64,000 nucleotides of DNA, from NCBI RefSeq assembly GCF_023242315.1, contig NZ_JALLIY010000007.1:62001-126000 (forward strand). Direction: 5' to 3'. Under the pieces are notes generated by a model that was given only the letters and a program-made list of their open reading frames with translations, searched no databases and had not been told where the DNA came from. Position 1 is the first letter of the stretch, and each line of letters begins with the position of its first letter. The stretch is from Pseudomonas sp. MWU13-2105. GTDB taxonomy: Bacteria > Pseudomonadota > Gammaproteobacteria > Pseudomonadales > Pseudomonadaceae. Of the stretch, positions 16,620-25,825 are shown in pieces. A program made the translations under genes and the position numbers.

Positions 16620-17429
16620 CTACGCTGTCAGCAGGTTCGCCGCCAGATAACGGGCGACCGATTCCTCGCTGCAACTGCCCAGGGTTTCATGCCCGGGCAA
16701 GGCCTGGAACACCTTGGCGTGAGCCGTGCCCATCACCAGGCCCTTGCCGATGCTCGAGAGCATCTCGACATCGTTCATCCCGTCGCCGAACGCGATGCAC
16801 TGGCTCAGTGGCACTTGCAGGAAGTCCGCGAGTTTCTTCAGGGCGCTGCCCTTGGATACGCTGGCGGCCATCATCTCCAGGCACCAGGGCGAGGAAAAAG
16901 TGCTGTGTACCTGATCGCCCAGCCGAGCCTTGAGCTGTTCCTCGAGAACCGCCAGGGCCTCGTGGTCGCGGTCCTTGTGGATAAAGAAGATCTTCTCCAC
17001 CGCCTTGCTCGGGAATTCGTCGATCTCCAGGACCGTGGGCGCGAACCCCGGGTTCTGCTTGAACTTCTCCAGTTGCTGGCTATCGGCGTTGGTGAACCAG
17101 CGGGATTGGCAATACAGGTTGGTCACCAGGCCGGGGACGTGGCGGGAGGCGTCCAGCAGCGTCCGCGCGACCTGCGCCGGCAGGTGCTCGCTGGTGTCGA
17201 AAGTCTTGCAGGCACTGCTGATCCGCGCACCGTTGGCGGTGATCAGGTGCACCTGCAGGTTGTAGGGCCGCAGGATCGCCTCGACATCGGGCTGGCTGCG
17301 CCCGGTGGCGATGACCAGATGCTTGCCGGCCTCCAGCAGGCGCTGGAGCACCCCGTGGGAATAGTCGCCGATGCGGTCATCCGGTAGCAGCAGGGTGCCG
17401 TCGAGGTCGGTGGCGATCAGGTGGTACAT
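16620..17429 (-). CDS. Cof-type HAD-IIB phosphatase
   Basis: A 269-residue HAD hydrolase with the large C2 cap of subfamily IIB. Motifs in order are IATDLDGTLLL (DxDxT nucleophile), VIATGRSQPD, ITANGARI, SVSKGSALKKLADFL (motif III Lys) and AFGDGMNDVEML (motif IV). The family dephosphorylates sugar phosphates, pyridoxal phosphate or flavin-related compounds in the cytoplasm, often with broad specificity. I start at the ATG at 17429, which has AAGGA eight bases upstream, rather than the longer frame at 17474. The gene appears to be monocistronic, between two REP elements. Confidence 0.88.
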   Translation of the reverse strand: MYHLIATDLDGTLLLPDDRIGDYSHGVLQRLLEAGKHLVIATGRSQPDVEAILRPYNLQVHLITANGARISSACKTFDTSEHLPAQVARTLLDASRHVPGLVTNLYCQSRWFTNADSQQLEKFKQNPGFAPTVLEIDEFPSKAVEKIFFIHKDRDHEALAVLEEQLKARLGDQVHSTFSSPWCLEMMAASVSKGSALKKLADFLQVPLSQCIAFGDGMNDVEMLSSIGKGLVMGTAHAKVFQALPGHETLGSCSEESVARYLAANLLTA

Positions 17430-17485
17430 GCTTGTGTCCTTGTCAGGCCGGTTGATCTGCAATCTTGAGAACACCCCGCACCTCG

Positions 17486-17567
17486 CAGGAGCCCGGCTTG
17501 CCGGCGATGGCGGTCATAAGGGCGATGCAAGACTCAAGGGCCTCATCGCCGGCAAGCCGGCTCCTAC
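17486..17567. repeat. REP-like palindrome (family C)
   Basis: CAGGAGCCCGGCTTGCCGGC with GATGG faces CATCGCCGGCAAGCCGGCTC, making a long stem in the gap between the phosphatase and mlaA genes. Confidence 0.85.
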
Positions 17568-17646
17568 GGGTTTGGTGGCGTTTTAAAGAGTCCGTTGCCT
17601 CAGTTGACCGGCAGCGCGGCAAGCCCTGCATCTGTAATCTGCGGGC

Positions 17647-18435
17647 TTATTCGGCGATCTGCAACTTGCGCGCCTCGGTGTACACGTAGCGGACTTTCTC
17701 GTATTCGAACGGTGAGTTCAACTGACCATAACGGAAGCTGGTGGTGTAGCGCTTGTCGATGGCTTCCAGCAGGTAGATTTCCGGGTGGTCGGAGCTGACC
17801 TGGGAAACGTTGAGGAAGTTGATCTGCGATTCGGCGGCGAAGTCGAATACCAGCCCGCCGGTGTCGCGCAGGTTTGATGGGCCGAAGAACGGCAGCACCA
17901 GGTACGCCCCGCCCGGCACGCCATAGAAGCCGAGGGTCTGGCCGAAGTCTTCGGTCTGGCGTGGCAAGCCCATCTTGGTTGCCGGATCCCACAGGCCGGC
18001 GACGCCGATGGTGGTGTTGAGCAGCAGGCGTCCGGTGGTTTCCAGCGCACGCTTGCCCTTGAACTGGAACAGGCTGTTGAGCAGGTTGGAGACATCCCCC
18101 AGGTTGCTGAAGAAGTGGCTCACGCCCTCGCGCAGGAAGGTCGGCGTGACGTAGCGGTAGCCATCGACCGCCGGCAGGAACACCCACTCGTCGAAGCGGT
18201 AGTTGAAGTGATAGACCCGGCGGTTCCAGGACTCCAACGGGTCGTAGACGCTCAGGGCGTTGAGGGTCGAACGCTCGAATTCACGCTGGTCCAGGCCCGG
18301 ATTGAACTTGAGCTTTTTCAACGGTTCGGTGAAACCGTCGGGGTCGGTGACCACGGGGTCGTGGGCCTTGCTGTTGTCGGCCAGGGCAGTGGTTGCGCAG
18401 AGCAGGGCTGCGATCAACAAGAGAGATTTAGCCAC
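17647..18435 (-). CDS. mlaA: MlaA/VacJ family outer-membrane lipid-asymmetry protein
   Basis: A 262-residue MlaA-domain protein. Family signatures include DPLESWNRRVYHFNYRFDEW, LNSLFQFKGKRALETTGRLL, and DFGQTLGFYGVPGGAYLVLP. MlaA sits with porins in the outer membrane and removes phospholipid from the outer leaflet for the Mla retrograde pathway. I start at the GTG at 18435: GGAG precedes it by seven bases and it overlaps the upstream gene's stop by eight bases. The signal sequence (SLLLIAALLCATTALA/DN) fits signal peptidase I; the only Cys is preceded by Leu-Leu and does not form a normal lipobox. Pseudomonas can carry more than one MlaA homologue, so this may be a paralogue. Confidence 0.85.
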   Translation of the reverse strand: MAKSLLLIAALLCATTALADNSKAHDPVVTDPDGFTEPLKKLKFNPGLDQREFERSTLNALSVYDPLESWNRRVYHFNYRFDEWVFLPAVDGYRYVTPTFLREGVSHFFSNLGDVSNLLNSLFQFKGKRALETTGRLLLNTTIGVAGLWDPATKMGLPRQTEDFGQTLGFYGVPGGAYLVLPFFGPSNLRDTGGLVFDFAAESQINFLNVSQVSSDHPEIYLLEAIDKRYTTSFRYGQLNSPFEYEKVRYVYTEARKLQIAE

Positions 18436-19726
18436 GGAAGAACTCCAGCATGGCGTCGGCGTTGACGCGGTAATTGAGGTTGCCGCAGTGGCCGCCATGG
18501 GGGTAGACCGTCAGGCGATCGCCAAAAGTTTTGCGCAGGAAACCCAGGTCGCCAGGGCCGAGGATGACGTCGTCGGCGTTGTGCATCACGGCGATTTTCG
18601 GGCTGTCGTGCAGGTAGTCCTTGAGCGCGTAGAGACTGACCTGGTCGATCAGTTGCAACAGGCTGCCGCCGTCGCTGCGGGCGCGCCACATCGGGATCAC
18701 CTGTTCGGTCAGGTAGCAGTCGAAATCGCATTGCAGGGCGCGCTTGAACATCGGCGTGAGGCTGGTGCCTTCGCTGATCGGGTACTTCGGCGGGGTAAGC
18801 AGGCCGCGACGGTTGATCAGGTCCGAGGTAAAGGCGATGTCCGCCGCGGAAAAGCGGAAGGTGGTGCCGATCAACATGGCCATCTGTTCATTGGTCAGGT
18901 GTTGCTTGGAATGCTGGAAGTCGTAGAGCAGGGCGTCGTTGAGGTCGATGTAGCCCTTCTGCTGGAAGTAGCGGGTCAGTTTGCCCAGCACCAGTTCATA
19001 GAAGGTGGTGCTGTTGTTGATGCCCTTGACCTCGGTCTGCACCAGCTTGTCCAGGTTGGTGACCGAGGTGTAGAGGTTGACCGGCGGATTGAGCAACAGG
19101 ACTTTCTTGAAGTTGAAGCTGCGTCGGGTTTCATCCAGCTTGCTGACAAAGGCCGCGTCGAGGGCGCCTAGGCTGTAGCCGGTGAGGTAGTACTCGGTCA
19201 CCGGCAGTTTCGGTTGCTGGGCGCGTACCGCCTGCATGACCCGGTACATGTCCTCGGCGTCTTCCTGGCTGATGCCGGGGGTGGCGAAGCGCGAGGCGGC
19301 GCTCATGAAGTCGAAGCTGGTGGGCGAGGACAATTGCACGACGTGGTAGCCGGCCTGGTAATAGAGCTTCTTCAGGTATTCGTTGATGCTGCTGTCATAG
19401 CGTGCGCCGGTACCGGAAATCAGGAAGATCAGCGGCGCCGGATGATCCTGCTGGGCCAGGCGGTAGGTGAGTTTTTTTACCGCCCAGAAATTGTCCGGGA
19501 GGATGAAGTCGCGTTCGGGGCGCAGTTTTAGGCTGTAGTCGGCTTGGTGGATGGCGTCGTCGTCGGGCAGTTTCGGTCGCAGCGCCGGCGGTGTGGTGGC
19601 GATGGTCGCTTCGAACGGGTTGGTCAACGGGTAGCCATAGCTGGCGGTGTCGACATCGACTGCCAGGGCGGACGCACTCAGAATGAGACCGCCGATAAAG
19701 GCAGCGAGGCGCAGAGAACAGAGCAT
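18428..19726 (-). CDS. Exported alpha/beta-hydrolase-fold protein
   Basis: A 432-residue protein with a Sec signal peptide (LRLAAFIGGLILSASALA/VD). The alpha/beta hydrolase fold is suggested by PLIFLISGTGARYDSSINEY, the nucleophile elbow TGYSLGALDAAF, a candidate acid in AVMHNADDVILGPGDL and a candidate His in VYPHGGHCGNLNY. It would be periplasmic or outer-membrane-associated. Its stop overlaps the mlaA start by eight bases, so the two are translated together and probably act in the same envelope lipid process. AAGGGAT precedes the ATG. Annotators sometimes attach misleading kinase names to this family; nothing kinase-like is visible. The substrate is unknown. Confidence 0.75.
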   Translation of the reverse strand: MLCSLRLAAFIGGLILSASALAVDVDTASYGYPLTNPFEATIATTPPALRPKLPDDDAIHQADYSLKLRPERDFILPDNFWAVKKLTYRLAQQDHPAPLIFLISGTGARYDSSINEYLKKLYYQAGYHVVQLSSPTSFDFMSAASRFATPGISQEDAEDMYRVMQAVRAQQPKLPVTEYYLTGYSLGALDAAFVSKLDETRRSFNFKKVLLLNPPVNLYTSVTNLDKLVQTEVKGINNSTTFYELVLGKLTRYFQQKGYIDLNDALLYDFQHSKQHLTNEQMAMLIGTTFRFSAADIAFTSDLINRRGLLTPPKYPISEGTSLTPMFKRALQCDFDCYLTEQVIPMWRARSDGGSLLQLIDQVSLYALKDYLHDSPKIAVMHNADDVILGPGDLGFLRKTFGDRLTVYPHGGHCGNLNYRVNADAMLEFFRG

Positions 19727-19964
19727 GACTACATCCCTTTGAAGGAAAGCGCTGAATAAGGTTCGCAGGCTATGACCATCGGGGTACTGCCGAAGTGCAA
19801 TGTCCCGACGCTAAAAAAAAGCATTTCAGACGGGGTGAAGACGGGTAATTGCCAGGCAACGATACACTTTGCCGCAGTTTGCCGAACAGTTATGTGTGGC
19901 TGGCGCTTGCATGGGCGGCTCTGGCGATTATGCTGGGCGCCGTTTTCGCTTATCGGAGTTGTCC

Positions 19965-20345
19965 ATGTCTCGCCGTTTGCCGCTGGTCCTGCTGCTTATT
20001 CTCCTGCCGTTGTGGCTGGCCGCCAGTTATGGCGTGCGTTATGGGTTGATGGAGGATGGGCAGTGGGTCGGACTGTGTGTGGATGAGGCGTTGCACTGGC
20101 AGTGCCAGGCGCGTTCCAGCCTGGGCTGGTTGATCCACTTCAAGGCGCTGGGCTGGACGGCGTTGGTCGCGGCGCTGCTGGCTTTTGTGGTGCCGGGGCG
20201 CTTGGGCCGGGGCTTGGCGGTATTGGCGCTGTTGGCCGGGTTTCCGGCGCTGGCGTTGTACAACACCACGTTGGCGGTGTTTGCGCTGGTGATTGCCGGG
20301 TTGCGCTTGGTGCGAGCACCACGTGATTCAGTGTCCGCCAGTTAA
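19965..20345 (+). CDS. Small inner-membrane protein of unknown function, 126 aa
   Basis: A 126-residue protein with an N-terminal hydrophobic helix (LPLVLLLILLPLWLAASYGV), a short Cys-containing loop (VGLCVDEALHWQCQARSSLG), and two or three further hydrophobic helices. The last runs ALYNTTLAVFALVIAGLRLV. The ATG at 19965 has CGGAG six bases upstream, which decides this start over the longer frame at 19869. The two loop cysteines (CVDEALHWQC) could form a periplasmic disulfide. I do not recognise the family. It stands alone, divergent from the hydrolase gene and convergent with the GH17 gene. Confidence 0.65.
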   Translation: MSRRLPLVLLLILLPLWLAASYGVRYGLMEDGQWVGLCVDEALHWQCQARSSLGWLIHFKALGWTALVAALLAFVVPGRLGRGLAVLALLAGFPALALYNTTLAVFALVIAGLRLVRAPRDSVSAS

Positions 20346-20388
20346 GGCGATCTCAAGTCTGAAAGGACATTTGAAGCCTGGCGCGCCC

Positions 20389-20526
20389 TTGTGGCGAGCG
20401 GGCTTGCCCGCGCTGGAGGGCGAAGCCCTCCTGAAAACCGGTCATCTCGATATACCCGATATTACGCCGTCACAGGTTTTTTGGGGGGGGCGTTGCCCCC
20501 AGCGTGGGCAAGCCCGCTTGCCACAA
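20389..20526. repeat. REP pair (family B) overlapping the GH17 gene end
   Basis: TTGTGGCGAGCGGGCTTGCC faces GGCAAGCCCGCTTGCCACAA with inner arms GGAGGGCGAAGCCCTCC and GGGGGCGTTGCCCCC. The right half lies inside the GH17 reading frame and includes a run of eight G at 20483-20490. Confidence 0.88.
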
Positions 20527-22060
20527 CGCTGCGCCACAGTGCGGCAACCATCAGCCCGCTGACCAGCGCCCAGCCCCAGGCCTGCTGGTTTTCCAGTCCT
20601 TCACGGTACAACTGCGGGGCAATACCGGCGCCGACGATCAACGCCAGCAGGCCGAACTCCCGACGCGGACCGCGCACCGGACGCACCAGGAATACCAGCG
20701 CCGGCAAGAGCAAGGCCGCGCTCGGGAAGCTGCGATAACGTGGGTCGAACACCAGTTCCAGCATCATCACCGCCGCGGCAAAGCCCGCCCCCGCCAGCAG
20801 CCAGCCGGCGCGTTGCTCCAGCGAGCTGAACAGGCCGGCGCGCCAGCCGGCCTGGCTACTCAGGGCCAGCGTGGCATACGCCAGCACCAGCAGGTTCAAC
20901 ACCACCAGCAAGCCGGCCCAGAGCCATTCGCCGGTAAACCGGCTGGTGACCCGCGCCAACTCGCCCCAGGCGCCGATGGAACAGCCCGCCAGTGCCCCCA
21001 GCAGCGGTAACAACAGCGCCGCCCGCGTGCTGCGGACGCGCCCGGCCAACAACAGGGTGCCCAGGAAAATCACCCCGCCGAACCCCAGCCATTGTGGCCA
21101 TTGCGGCAGGTTGGAGACCGGACCGGCGAGTACGCCCTTGTCCTGCCGATCGGCATCGAACAGCCCCCAGTAGCCGCCGACCGCGCCTTCGCTGCCGCGT
21201 TTCCACGGCTGGTCGAAAGCCTCGATCAGGTTGTAGTGCCAGCCGTTCTGCTCGGCCAGGGTGACAAAGCCGCGAATGAACTTCGCTTCGTTGACCCGGC
21301 TCGGCAAGGCGGTTTCGCGTTGGCGGCCTTCGCTCGGCCAGCCGGTTTCGCCGATCAGGATGTCCTTGGGCGCGAAGCGCTTGCCGAACACCTCGCGCAC
21401 CTGGGCGACATGTTCGAGCGCACGGTCGATACCGGCAGGCTCGTCCTCCCAGTAAGGCAGCAGGTGAATGGTCAGGAAGTCCACCGCCGGGGCGACCTGC
21501 GGATGCTGGAGCCAGAACTCCCAGACGTCGGCATAGGTGACCGGTTGCTTCACGTGCGCCTTGACCTTGTGGATCAGCTTGACCAACTGGTCGCCGGTGA
21601 CTTCCTTGCGCAACAGGGTTTCATTGCCGACGATCACCGCGCTGACCACATCGGCATTGGCGTTGGCCGAAGCGATCAGGGCGTCGACTTCCTTCTCGGT
21701 GTCCACCGGGTTGCTGTTGACCCAGGCGCCGATCATCATTTTCAGGCCGTGTTTGCGCGCCAGCTCCGGCAGGGCTTCGAGGCCGGACATGGAGTAGGTG
21801 CGAATGCACTCGAAGCGTGTTGCCAGCAGGGCCAGGTCGGCGTCCATGCGTTCCAGGCGCGGGGTGAACGGCTGGTCGAAGGGCGATTGGTCCTTGGCGA
21901 ACGGGGTATAGGACGCGCATTGCAACTTGTGCGTGGGGGTCGCCGCATCGGGCAGGATCACCGGTTGGCCGAGGCCATACCAGAAGCCGCAGAGTGCAAG
22001 GAGCCCGAGCAGGCTGGCGAACAGATAAGGCAGGAGCGGGAAACGGGCAGTGGCGGACAT
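20462..22060 (-). CDS. GH17-like beta-glucan transferase/hydrolase membrane protein
   Basis: A 532-residue protein with one N-terminal helix (LLPYLFASLLGLLALCGFWY) and a GH17-like domain at residues ~45-330. Landmarks of that domain are SAVIVGNETLLR, carrying the NE of the acid/base Glu, and ILIGETGWPSEG, carrying the nucleophile Glu. Several C-terminal transmembrane helices follow. It resembles the Pseudomonas proteins called beta-(1,6)-glucan synthase, thought to modify periplasmic glucans. I start at the ATG at 22060; the frame upstream looks non-coding. The last ~20 residues (VVASGLAHAGGNAPPKKPVT) are read from a REP element, so the natural C terminus has been replaced. The enzymatic role is family-based. 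Confidence 0.82.
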   Translation of the reverse strand: MSATARFPLLPYLFASLLGLLALCGFWYGLGQPVILPDAATPTHKLQCASYTPFAKDQSPFDQPFTPRLERMDADLALLATRFECIRTYSMSGLEALPELARKHGLKMMIGAWVNSNPVDTEKEVDALIASANANADVVSAVIVGNETLLRKEVTGDQLVKLIHKVKAHVKQPVTYADVWEFWLQHPQVAPAVDFLTIHLLPYWEDEPAGIDRALEHVAQVREVFGKRFAPKDILIGETGWPSEGRQRETALPSRVNEAKFIRGFVTLAEQNGWHYNLIEAFDQPWKRGSEGAVGGYWGLFDADRQDKGVLAGPVSNLPQWPQWLGFGGVIFLGTLLLAGRVRSTRAALLLPLLGALAGCSIGAWGELARVTSRFTGEWLWAGLLVVLNLLVLAYATLALSSQAGWRAGLFSSLEQRAGWLLAGAGFAAAVMMLELVFDPRYRSFPSAALLLPALVFLVRPVRGPRREFGLLALIVGAGIAPQLYREGLENQQAWGWALVSGLMVAALWRSVVASGLAHAGGNAPPKKPVTA

Positions 22061-22390
22061 GGTCGGGCCGTATGGGAACAAAGCCGCGCATATTACCCGG
22101 ATTTCCCCCGTCCCAGGGCCCCGGCAGTATTTTGTCATGCAAAGTTCGAGCGCAGTAAATGAGGGGATTTCCCAAACCCCCGACTGCTGGCGTTCTGATG
22201 TCGTTTCTCGTTGCCTTGAGGTCGCTGTCAGAGCAGGTCGATGGGCGAGGCGGGTTGATGATCAGGGCGTCAGAACTCCGCTGATGATCGGACGGGTTTA
22301 CGGGTGAGGCGTGATGGGGGCGCCATGCACTATAACAATACGTTGACGTCGCCCGGCAGTCGTCGGGTGCAGCATTTCGGGGAAGTAACG
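22061..22390. other. Intergenic region upstream of betX
   Basis: This 330-base gap separates divergent genes. No gene is supported. A TATAAC at 22331-22336 could be a -10 box for betX, but I see no matching -35. A small imperfect hairpin (CCCGGCAGTCGTCGGG) follows. Confidence 0.4.
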
Positions 22391-23239
22391 ATGAAGATGC
22401 GACGACTTTTAGGCGCCGGTGCGGTTCTGGCTCTGGCGATCAGCTCCACCCTGGTGAGTGCCGCGGGCAAGGAAATCACCATCGGTTATGTCGATGGTTG
22501 GTCCGACAGCGTTGCCACCACCAACGTGGCGGCCGAGGTGATCAAGCAGAAGTTGGGTTACGACGTGAAACTGCAGGCTGTGGCGACCGGGATCATGTGG
22601 CAGGGCGTTGCCACCGGCAAGCTCGATGCCATGCTCTCCGCCTGGCTGCCGGTGACCCACGGCGAGTACTGGGCCAAGAACAAGGACAAGGTGGTCGACT
22701 ACGGCCCCAACTTCAAGGATGCCAAGATCGGTCTGATCGTGCCGGAGTACGTTACGGCCAAGTCCATCGCCGATCTCAAGGCTGACACCACCTACAAGAA
22801 CAAGATCGTCGGTATCGACGCTGGTTCGGGTGTGATGCTCAAGACCGACCAGGCCATCAAGGACTACGGTCTGGACTACAAGCTGCAAGCCAGTTCGGGC
22901 GCGGCGATGATCGCCGAATTGACCCGTGCCGAAGAGAAGCATGAATCCATTGCCGTGACCGGCTGGGTGCCGCACTGGATGTTCGCCAAGTGGAAACTGC
23001 GCTTCCTGGACGACCCGAAAGGCGTCTACGGTGCGGCTGAAACCGTCAACAGCATCGGCAGCAAGGGCCTGGAAGCCAAGGCGCCGGAAGTGGCGGCGTT
23101 CCTGAAGAAATTCCAGTGGGCCTCCAAGGATGAGATCGGCGAAGTCATGCTGGCCGTCCAGGATGGCGCCAAGCCGGATGTCGCGGCCAAGGACTGGGTC
23201 GCCAAGCACCCGGACCGCGTCGCCGAGTGGATCAAGTAA
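22391..23239 (+). CDS. betX: Glycine/proline betaine-binding periplasmic protein (OpuAC/ProX family)
   Basis: A 282-residue OpuAC-domain protein with a Sec signal peptide (MRRLLGAGAVLALAISSTLV, cut after SAA). Ligand-cage motifs include YVDGWSDSVATTNVAAEV, DAMLSAWLPVTHGEYWA, and VTGWVPHWMFAKWKLRF, supplying aromatic residues for quaternary amines. I start at the ATG at 22391, with GGGGAAG upstream, 29 codons inside the longest frame. No ATPase or permease is adjacent, so it must work with an importer encoded elsewhere, as reported for P. aeruginosa BetX with the Cbc system. The neighbouring DUF485-actP pair supports the betX assignment by synteny. Confidence 0.85.
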   Translation: MKMRRLLGAGAVLALAISSTLVSAAGKEITIGYVDGWSDSVATTNVAAEVIKQKLGYDVKLQAVATGIMWQGVATGKLDAMLSAWLPVTHGEYWAKNKDKVVDYGPNFKDAKIGLIVPEYVTAKSIADLKADTTYKNKIVGIDAGSGVMLKTDQAIKDYGLDYKLQASSGAAMIAELTRAEEKHESIAVTGWVPHWMFAKWKLRFLDDPKGVYGAAETVNSIGSKGLEAKAPEVAAFLKKFQWASKDEIGEVMLAVQDGAKPDVAAKDWVAKHPDRVAEWIK

Positions 23240-23263
23240 CCCACCCGCCAGCGTAGTACCCCG

Positions 23264-23298
23264 AAAAGCCGCATGACCACATGTCATGCGGCTTTTTT
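23264..23298 (+). terminator. Rho-independent terminator of betX
   Basis: A perfect ten-base-pair stem GCCGCATGAC / GTCATGCGGC with a five-base loop is followed by six T. Confidence 0.93.
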
Positions 23299-23333
23299 GC
23301 GTCTAGTCTCCTATCGCAACGATGCTCGCTAAT

Positions 23334-23416
23334 GTGGCGGGCCGGCTTGCCGGCGATAAGGTCCTCGGGCCTTGCCGCGCTCATCCGGCCGCCATCGCCG
23401 GCAAGCCGGCTCCCGC
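23334..23416. repeat. REP-like palindrome (family C)
   Basis: GGCGGGCCGGCTTGCCGGCG with GATAAGG faces CCATCGCCGGCAAGCCGGCT. With the betX terminator it occupies much of the 307-base gap 23240-23546, in which I see no gene. Confidence 0.85.
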
Positions 23417-23546
23417 GGAGGGTCTTTTCAGCCAAAAACTGGCGAAACCGTAATGTCGTTCTAATACTAAGGTCGTCTGGAATCCATCCGATAGCCGCCT
23501 AAAGTGGAATATGTTCCAACTCATCTGTGCTGCGAGGATAAAAACA

Positions 23547-23858
23547 ATGAACGACAGCATTTACCTCTCGATTCAAAACAGCCCCCGCTTCAAGGAGCTG
23601 GTCAGGAAACGAGAACGCTTCGCCTGGATTCTCTCGGCGATCATGCTTGGGCTTTACTCGGCTTTCATTCTGTTGATCGCCTATGGGCCACAGATCCTGG
23701 GCGCCAAGCTCAGTCCTGGCTCCTCCATCACCTGGGGCATCCCGTTGGGTGTCGGACTGATCCTTTCGGCATTTGTCCTGACGGCCATTTATGTGCGTCG
23801 CGCCAATGGCGAGTTCGACGACCTGAACAACGAGATTCTCAAGGAGGCCCAACAATGA
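23547..23858 (+). CDS. yjcH: DUF485 membrane protein, ActP partner (YjcH-like)
   Basis: A 103-residue two-helix inner-membrane protein of the DUF485 family. The N-terminal signature [16 protein letters not shown] precedes helices at ~25-48 and ~60-84. GAGGA lies eight bases before the ATG at 23547, which decides this start over the longer frame at 23511. It overlaps the actP start by four bases (ATGA). DUF485 proteins are almost always paired with ActP-type sodium/solute symporters. They are assumed to be accessory subunits, though their biochemical job is not settled. Confidence 0.92.
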   Translation: MNDSIYLSIQNSPRFKELVRKRERFAWILSAIMLGLYSAFILLIAYGPQILGAKLSPGSSITWGIPLGVGLILSAFVLTAIYVRRANGEFDDLNNEILKEAQQ

Positions 23859-25513
23859 TCCGGCGTCTATTGGCAGTATTGGCTGGCTCGGCCTTCGCGC
23901 CCCTGGTCCTGGCGGCTGAGGCCCTGACCGGCGAAGTGCACAAGCAACCTCTCAATGTGTCGGCCATCGCGATGTTCGTGGTGTTCGTCGGCGCCACCCT
24001 GTGCATCACCTACTGGGCCTCCAAACGCAACAAATCGGCCGCCGACTACTACGCGGCGGGCGGCAAGATCACCGGTTTGCAGAACGGCCTGGCGATTGCC
24101 GGCGACTACATGTCGGCGGCGTCCTTCCTGGGGATTTCCGCGCTGGTCTACGCTTCGGGCTATGACGGCCTGATCTACTCCATCGGCTTCCTGGTGGGCT
24201 GGCCGATCATCCTGTTCCTGATCGCCGAGCGCCTGCGCAACCTGGGCAAGTACACCTTTGCCGACGTGGCGTCCTATCGCCTTGGGCAAACCCAGATCCG
24301 CTCGCTGTCGGCCTGCGGTTCGCTGGTGGTGGTGTCCTTCTACCTGATCGCGCAGATGGTCGGTGCCGGCAAGCTGATCCAGCTGCTGTTCGGCCTGGAT
24401 TACTACGTGGCGGTGATCCTGGTGGGCATCCTGATGTGCCTCTATGTGCTGTTCGGCGGCATGCTGGCGACCACCTGGGTGCAGATCATCAAGGCGGTGC
24501 TGTTGCTGTCCGGTGCCTCGTTCATGGCGCTGATGGTGATGAAGCACGTCAACTTCGACTTCAATGTGCTGTTTTCCGAAGCGATCAAGGTTCACCCCAA
24601 GGGTGAGGCGATCATGAGTCCGGGCGGCCTGGTGAAGGATCCGGTGTCGGCCTTCTCGCTGGGTCTGGCGCTGATGTTCGGTACCGCCGGCCTGCCGCAC
24701 ATCCTGATGCGCTTCTTCACCGTGAGTGACGCCAAGGAAGCGCGCAAGAGCGTGTTGTACGCCACCGGGTTCATCGGCTACTTCTATATCCTGACCTTTA
24801 TCATCGGTTTTGGCGCGATCCTGCTGGTCAGCACCAATCCGGCGTTCAAGGATGCGGCGGGCGCGTTGCTCGGCGGTAACAACATGGCGGCGGTGCATCT
24901 GGCCAACGCTGTGGGTGGCAACATCTTCCTCGGCTTTATCTCGGCCGTAGCCTTTGCCACCATTCTCGCGGTGGTTGCCGGCCTGACCCTGGCCGGTGCC
25001 TCGGCGGTGTCCCATGACCTGTATGCCAGCGTGATCAAGAAGGGCAAGGCCAACGAGAAGGATGAGATCCGCGTCTCGAAGATCACCACCATCGCCCTCG
25101 GCGCGCTGGCGATCGTCCTCGGTATCCTGTTCGAAAGCCAGAACATTGCCTTCATGGTCGGCCTGGCGTTCTCCATTGCCGCCAGTTGCAACTTCCCGGT
25201 GCTGCTGCTTTCCATGTACTGGAAGAAGCTGACCACCCGTGGCGCGATGATCGGCGGCTGGATGGGCCTGGTCAGCGCGGTAGGGCTGATGATCCTCGGC
25301 CCGACCATCTGGGTGCAGATCATGCATCACGAGAAGGCTATTTTTCCGTATGAGTATCCGGCGCTGTTCTCGATGGCCATTGCGTTCGTCGGGATCTGGT
25401 TCTTCTCGATCACCGACAAGTCGACGGCGGGCGCGAATGAGCGGGCGCTGTTCTTCCCGCAGTTCGTGCGTTCGCAGACGGGGCTGGGGGCGAGCGGGGC
25501 GGTGTCGCACTAA
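23855..25513 (+). CDS. actP: Sodium/acetate symporter ActP-like
   Basis: A 552-residue sodium:solute symporter (SSF) with a cleavable-looking N-terminal segment ([18 protein letters not shown]) and about 13 transmembrane helices. Landmarks are [37 protein letters not shown], and [17 protein letters not shown]. Length and sequence match ActP, which takes up acetate and other short monocarboxylates with sodium. Translation is coupled to the DUF485 gene, with AAGGAGG before the ATG. A terminator follows at 25553. Exact substrate range is inferred from the family. Confidence 0.92.
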   Translation: MIRRLLAVLAGSAFAPLVLAAEALTGEVHKQPLNVSAIAMFVVFVGATLCITYWASKRNKSAADYYAAGGKITGLQNGLAIAGDYMSAASFLGISALVYASGYDGLIYSIGFLVGWPIILFLIAERLRNLGKYTFADVASYRLGQTQIRSLSACGSLVVVSFYLIAQMVGAGKLIQLLFGLDYYVAVILVGILMCLYVLFGGMLATTWVQIIKAVLLLSGASFMALMVMKHVNFDFNVLFSEAIKVHPKGEAIMSPGGLVKDPVSAFSLGLALMFGTAGLPHILMRFFTVSDAKEARKSVLYATGFIGYFYILTFIIGFGAILLVSTNPAFKDAAGALLGGNNMAAVHLANAVGGNIFLGFISAVAFATILAVVAGLTLAGASAVSHDLYASVIKKGKANEKDEIRVSKITTIALGALAIVLGILFESQNIAFMVGLAFSIAASCNFPVLLLSMYWKKLTTRGAMIGGWMGLVSAVGLMILGPTIWVQIMHHEKAIFPYEYPALFSMAIAFVGIWFFSITDKSTAGANERALFFPQFVRSQTGLGASGAVSH

Positions 25514-25552
25514 GGGTTGTACAGGCTTCTATAGATAAGCTGCGTTGTAACG

Positions 25553-25587
25553 AAATGCCCCGGTCGAGAGATCGGGGCATTTTTTTG
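25553..25587 (+). terminator. Rho-independent terminator of actP
   Basis: ATGCCCCG pairs with CGGGGCAT around a ten-base loop and is followed by seven T. Confidence 0.92.
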
Positions 25588-25650
25588 TTGGGCGGTCACT
25601 GTGCTGGTTTGCCGATGGTGGGGCATTGAGCCTGGTGTTGTCTGGCAGGG

Positions 25651-25723
25651 CCTCTTCGCGGGCAAGCTCCGCTCCCACAGGGGGGGCATGGAACATTGTG
25701 GGAGCGGAGCTTGCCCGCGAAGG
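25651..25723. repeat. REP pair (family A)
   Basis: CTTCGCGGGCAAGCTCCGCT and the inverted GGGAGCGGAGCTTGCCCGCG face each other around a G-rich centre in the actP-gltA gap. Apart from this and the two terminators, the gap 25514-25825 appears empty. Confidence 0.92.
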
Positions 25724-25766
25724 CGTCCTGACAGGCGCTGCAGAGCCGCAGGACGCCACAAACAGA

Positions 25767-25790
25767 AACGGCCTCTATCAAGAGGCCGTT
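25767..25790 (-). terminator. Terminator hairpin after gltA
   Basis: AACGGCCTCT / AGAGGCCGTT form a perfect ten-base-pair stem with a four-base loop. The following T run on the minus strand is weak, so its efficiency is uncertain. Confidence 0.7.
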
Positions 25791-25825
25791 CCCGTTTTAG
25801 CTAAGACGCTATTGCAAGGCAGATG

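Noticed and set aside
19849..20049. 66-codon plus-strand ORF with a hydrophobic stretch (YVWLALAWAALAIMLGAVFA)
   Set aside because: It overlaps the 19965 gene and becomes Cys-rich nonsense there; no Shine-Dalgarno was seen. It could be a remnant, but support is too weak.
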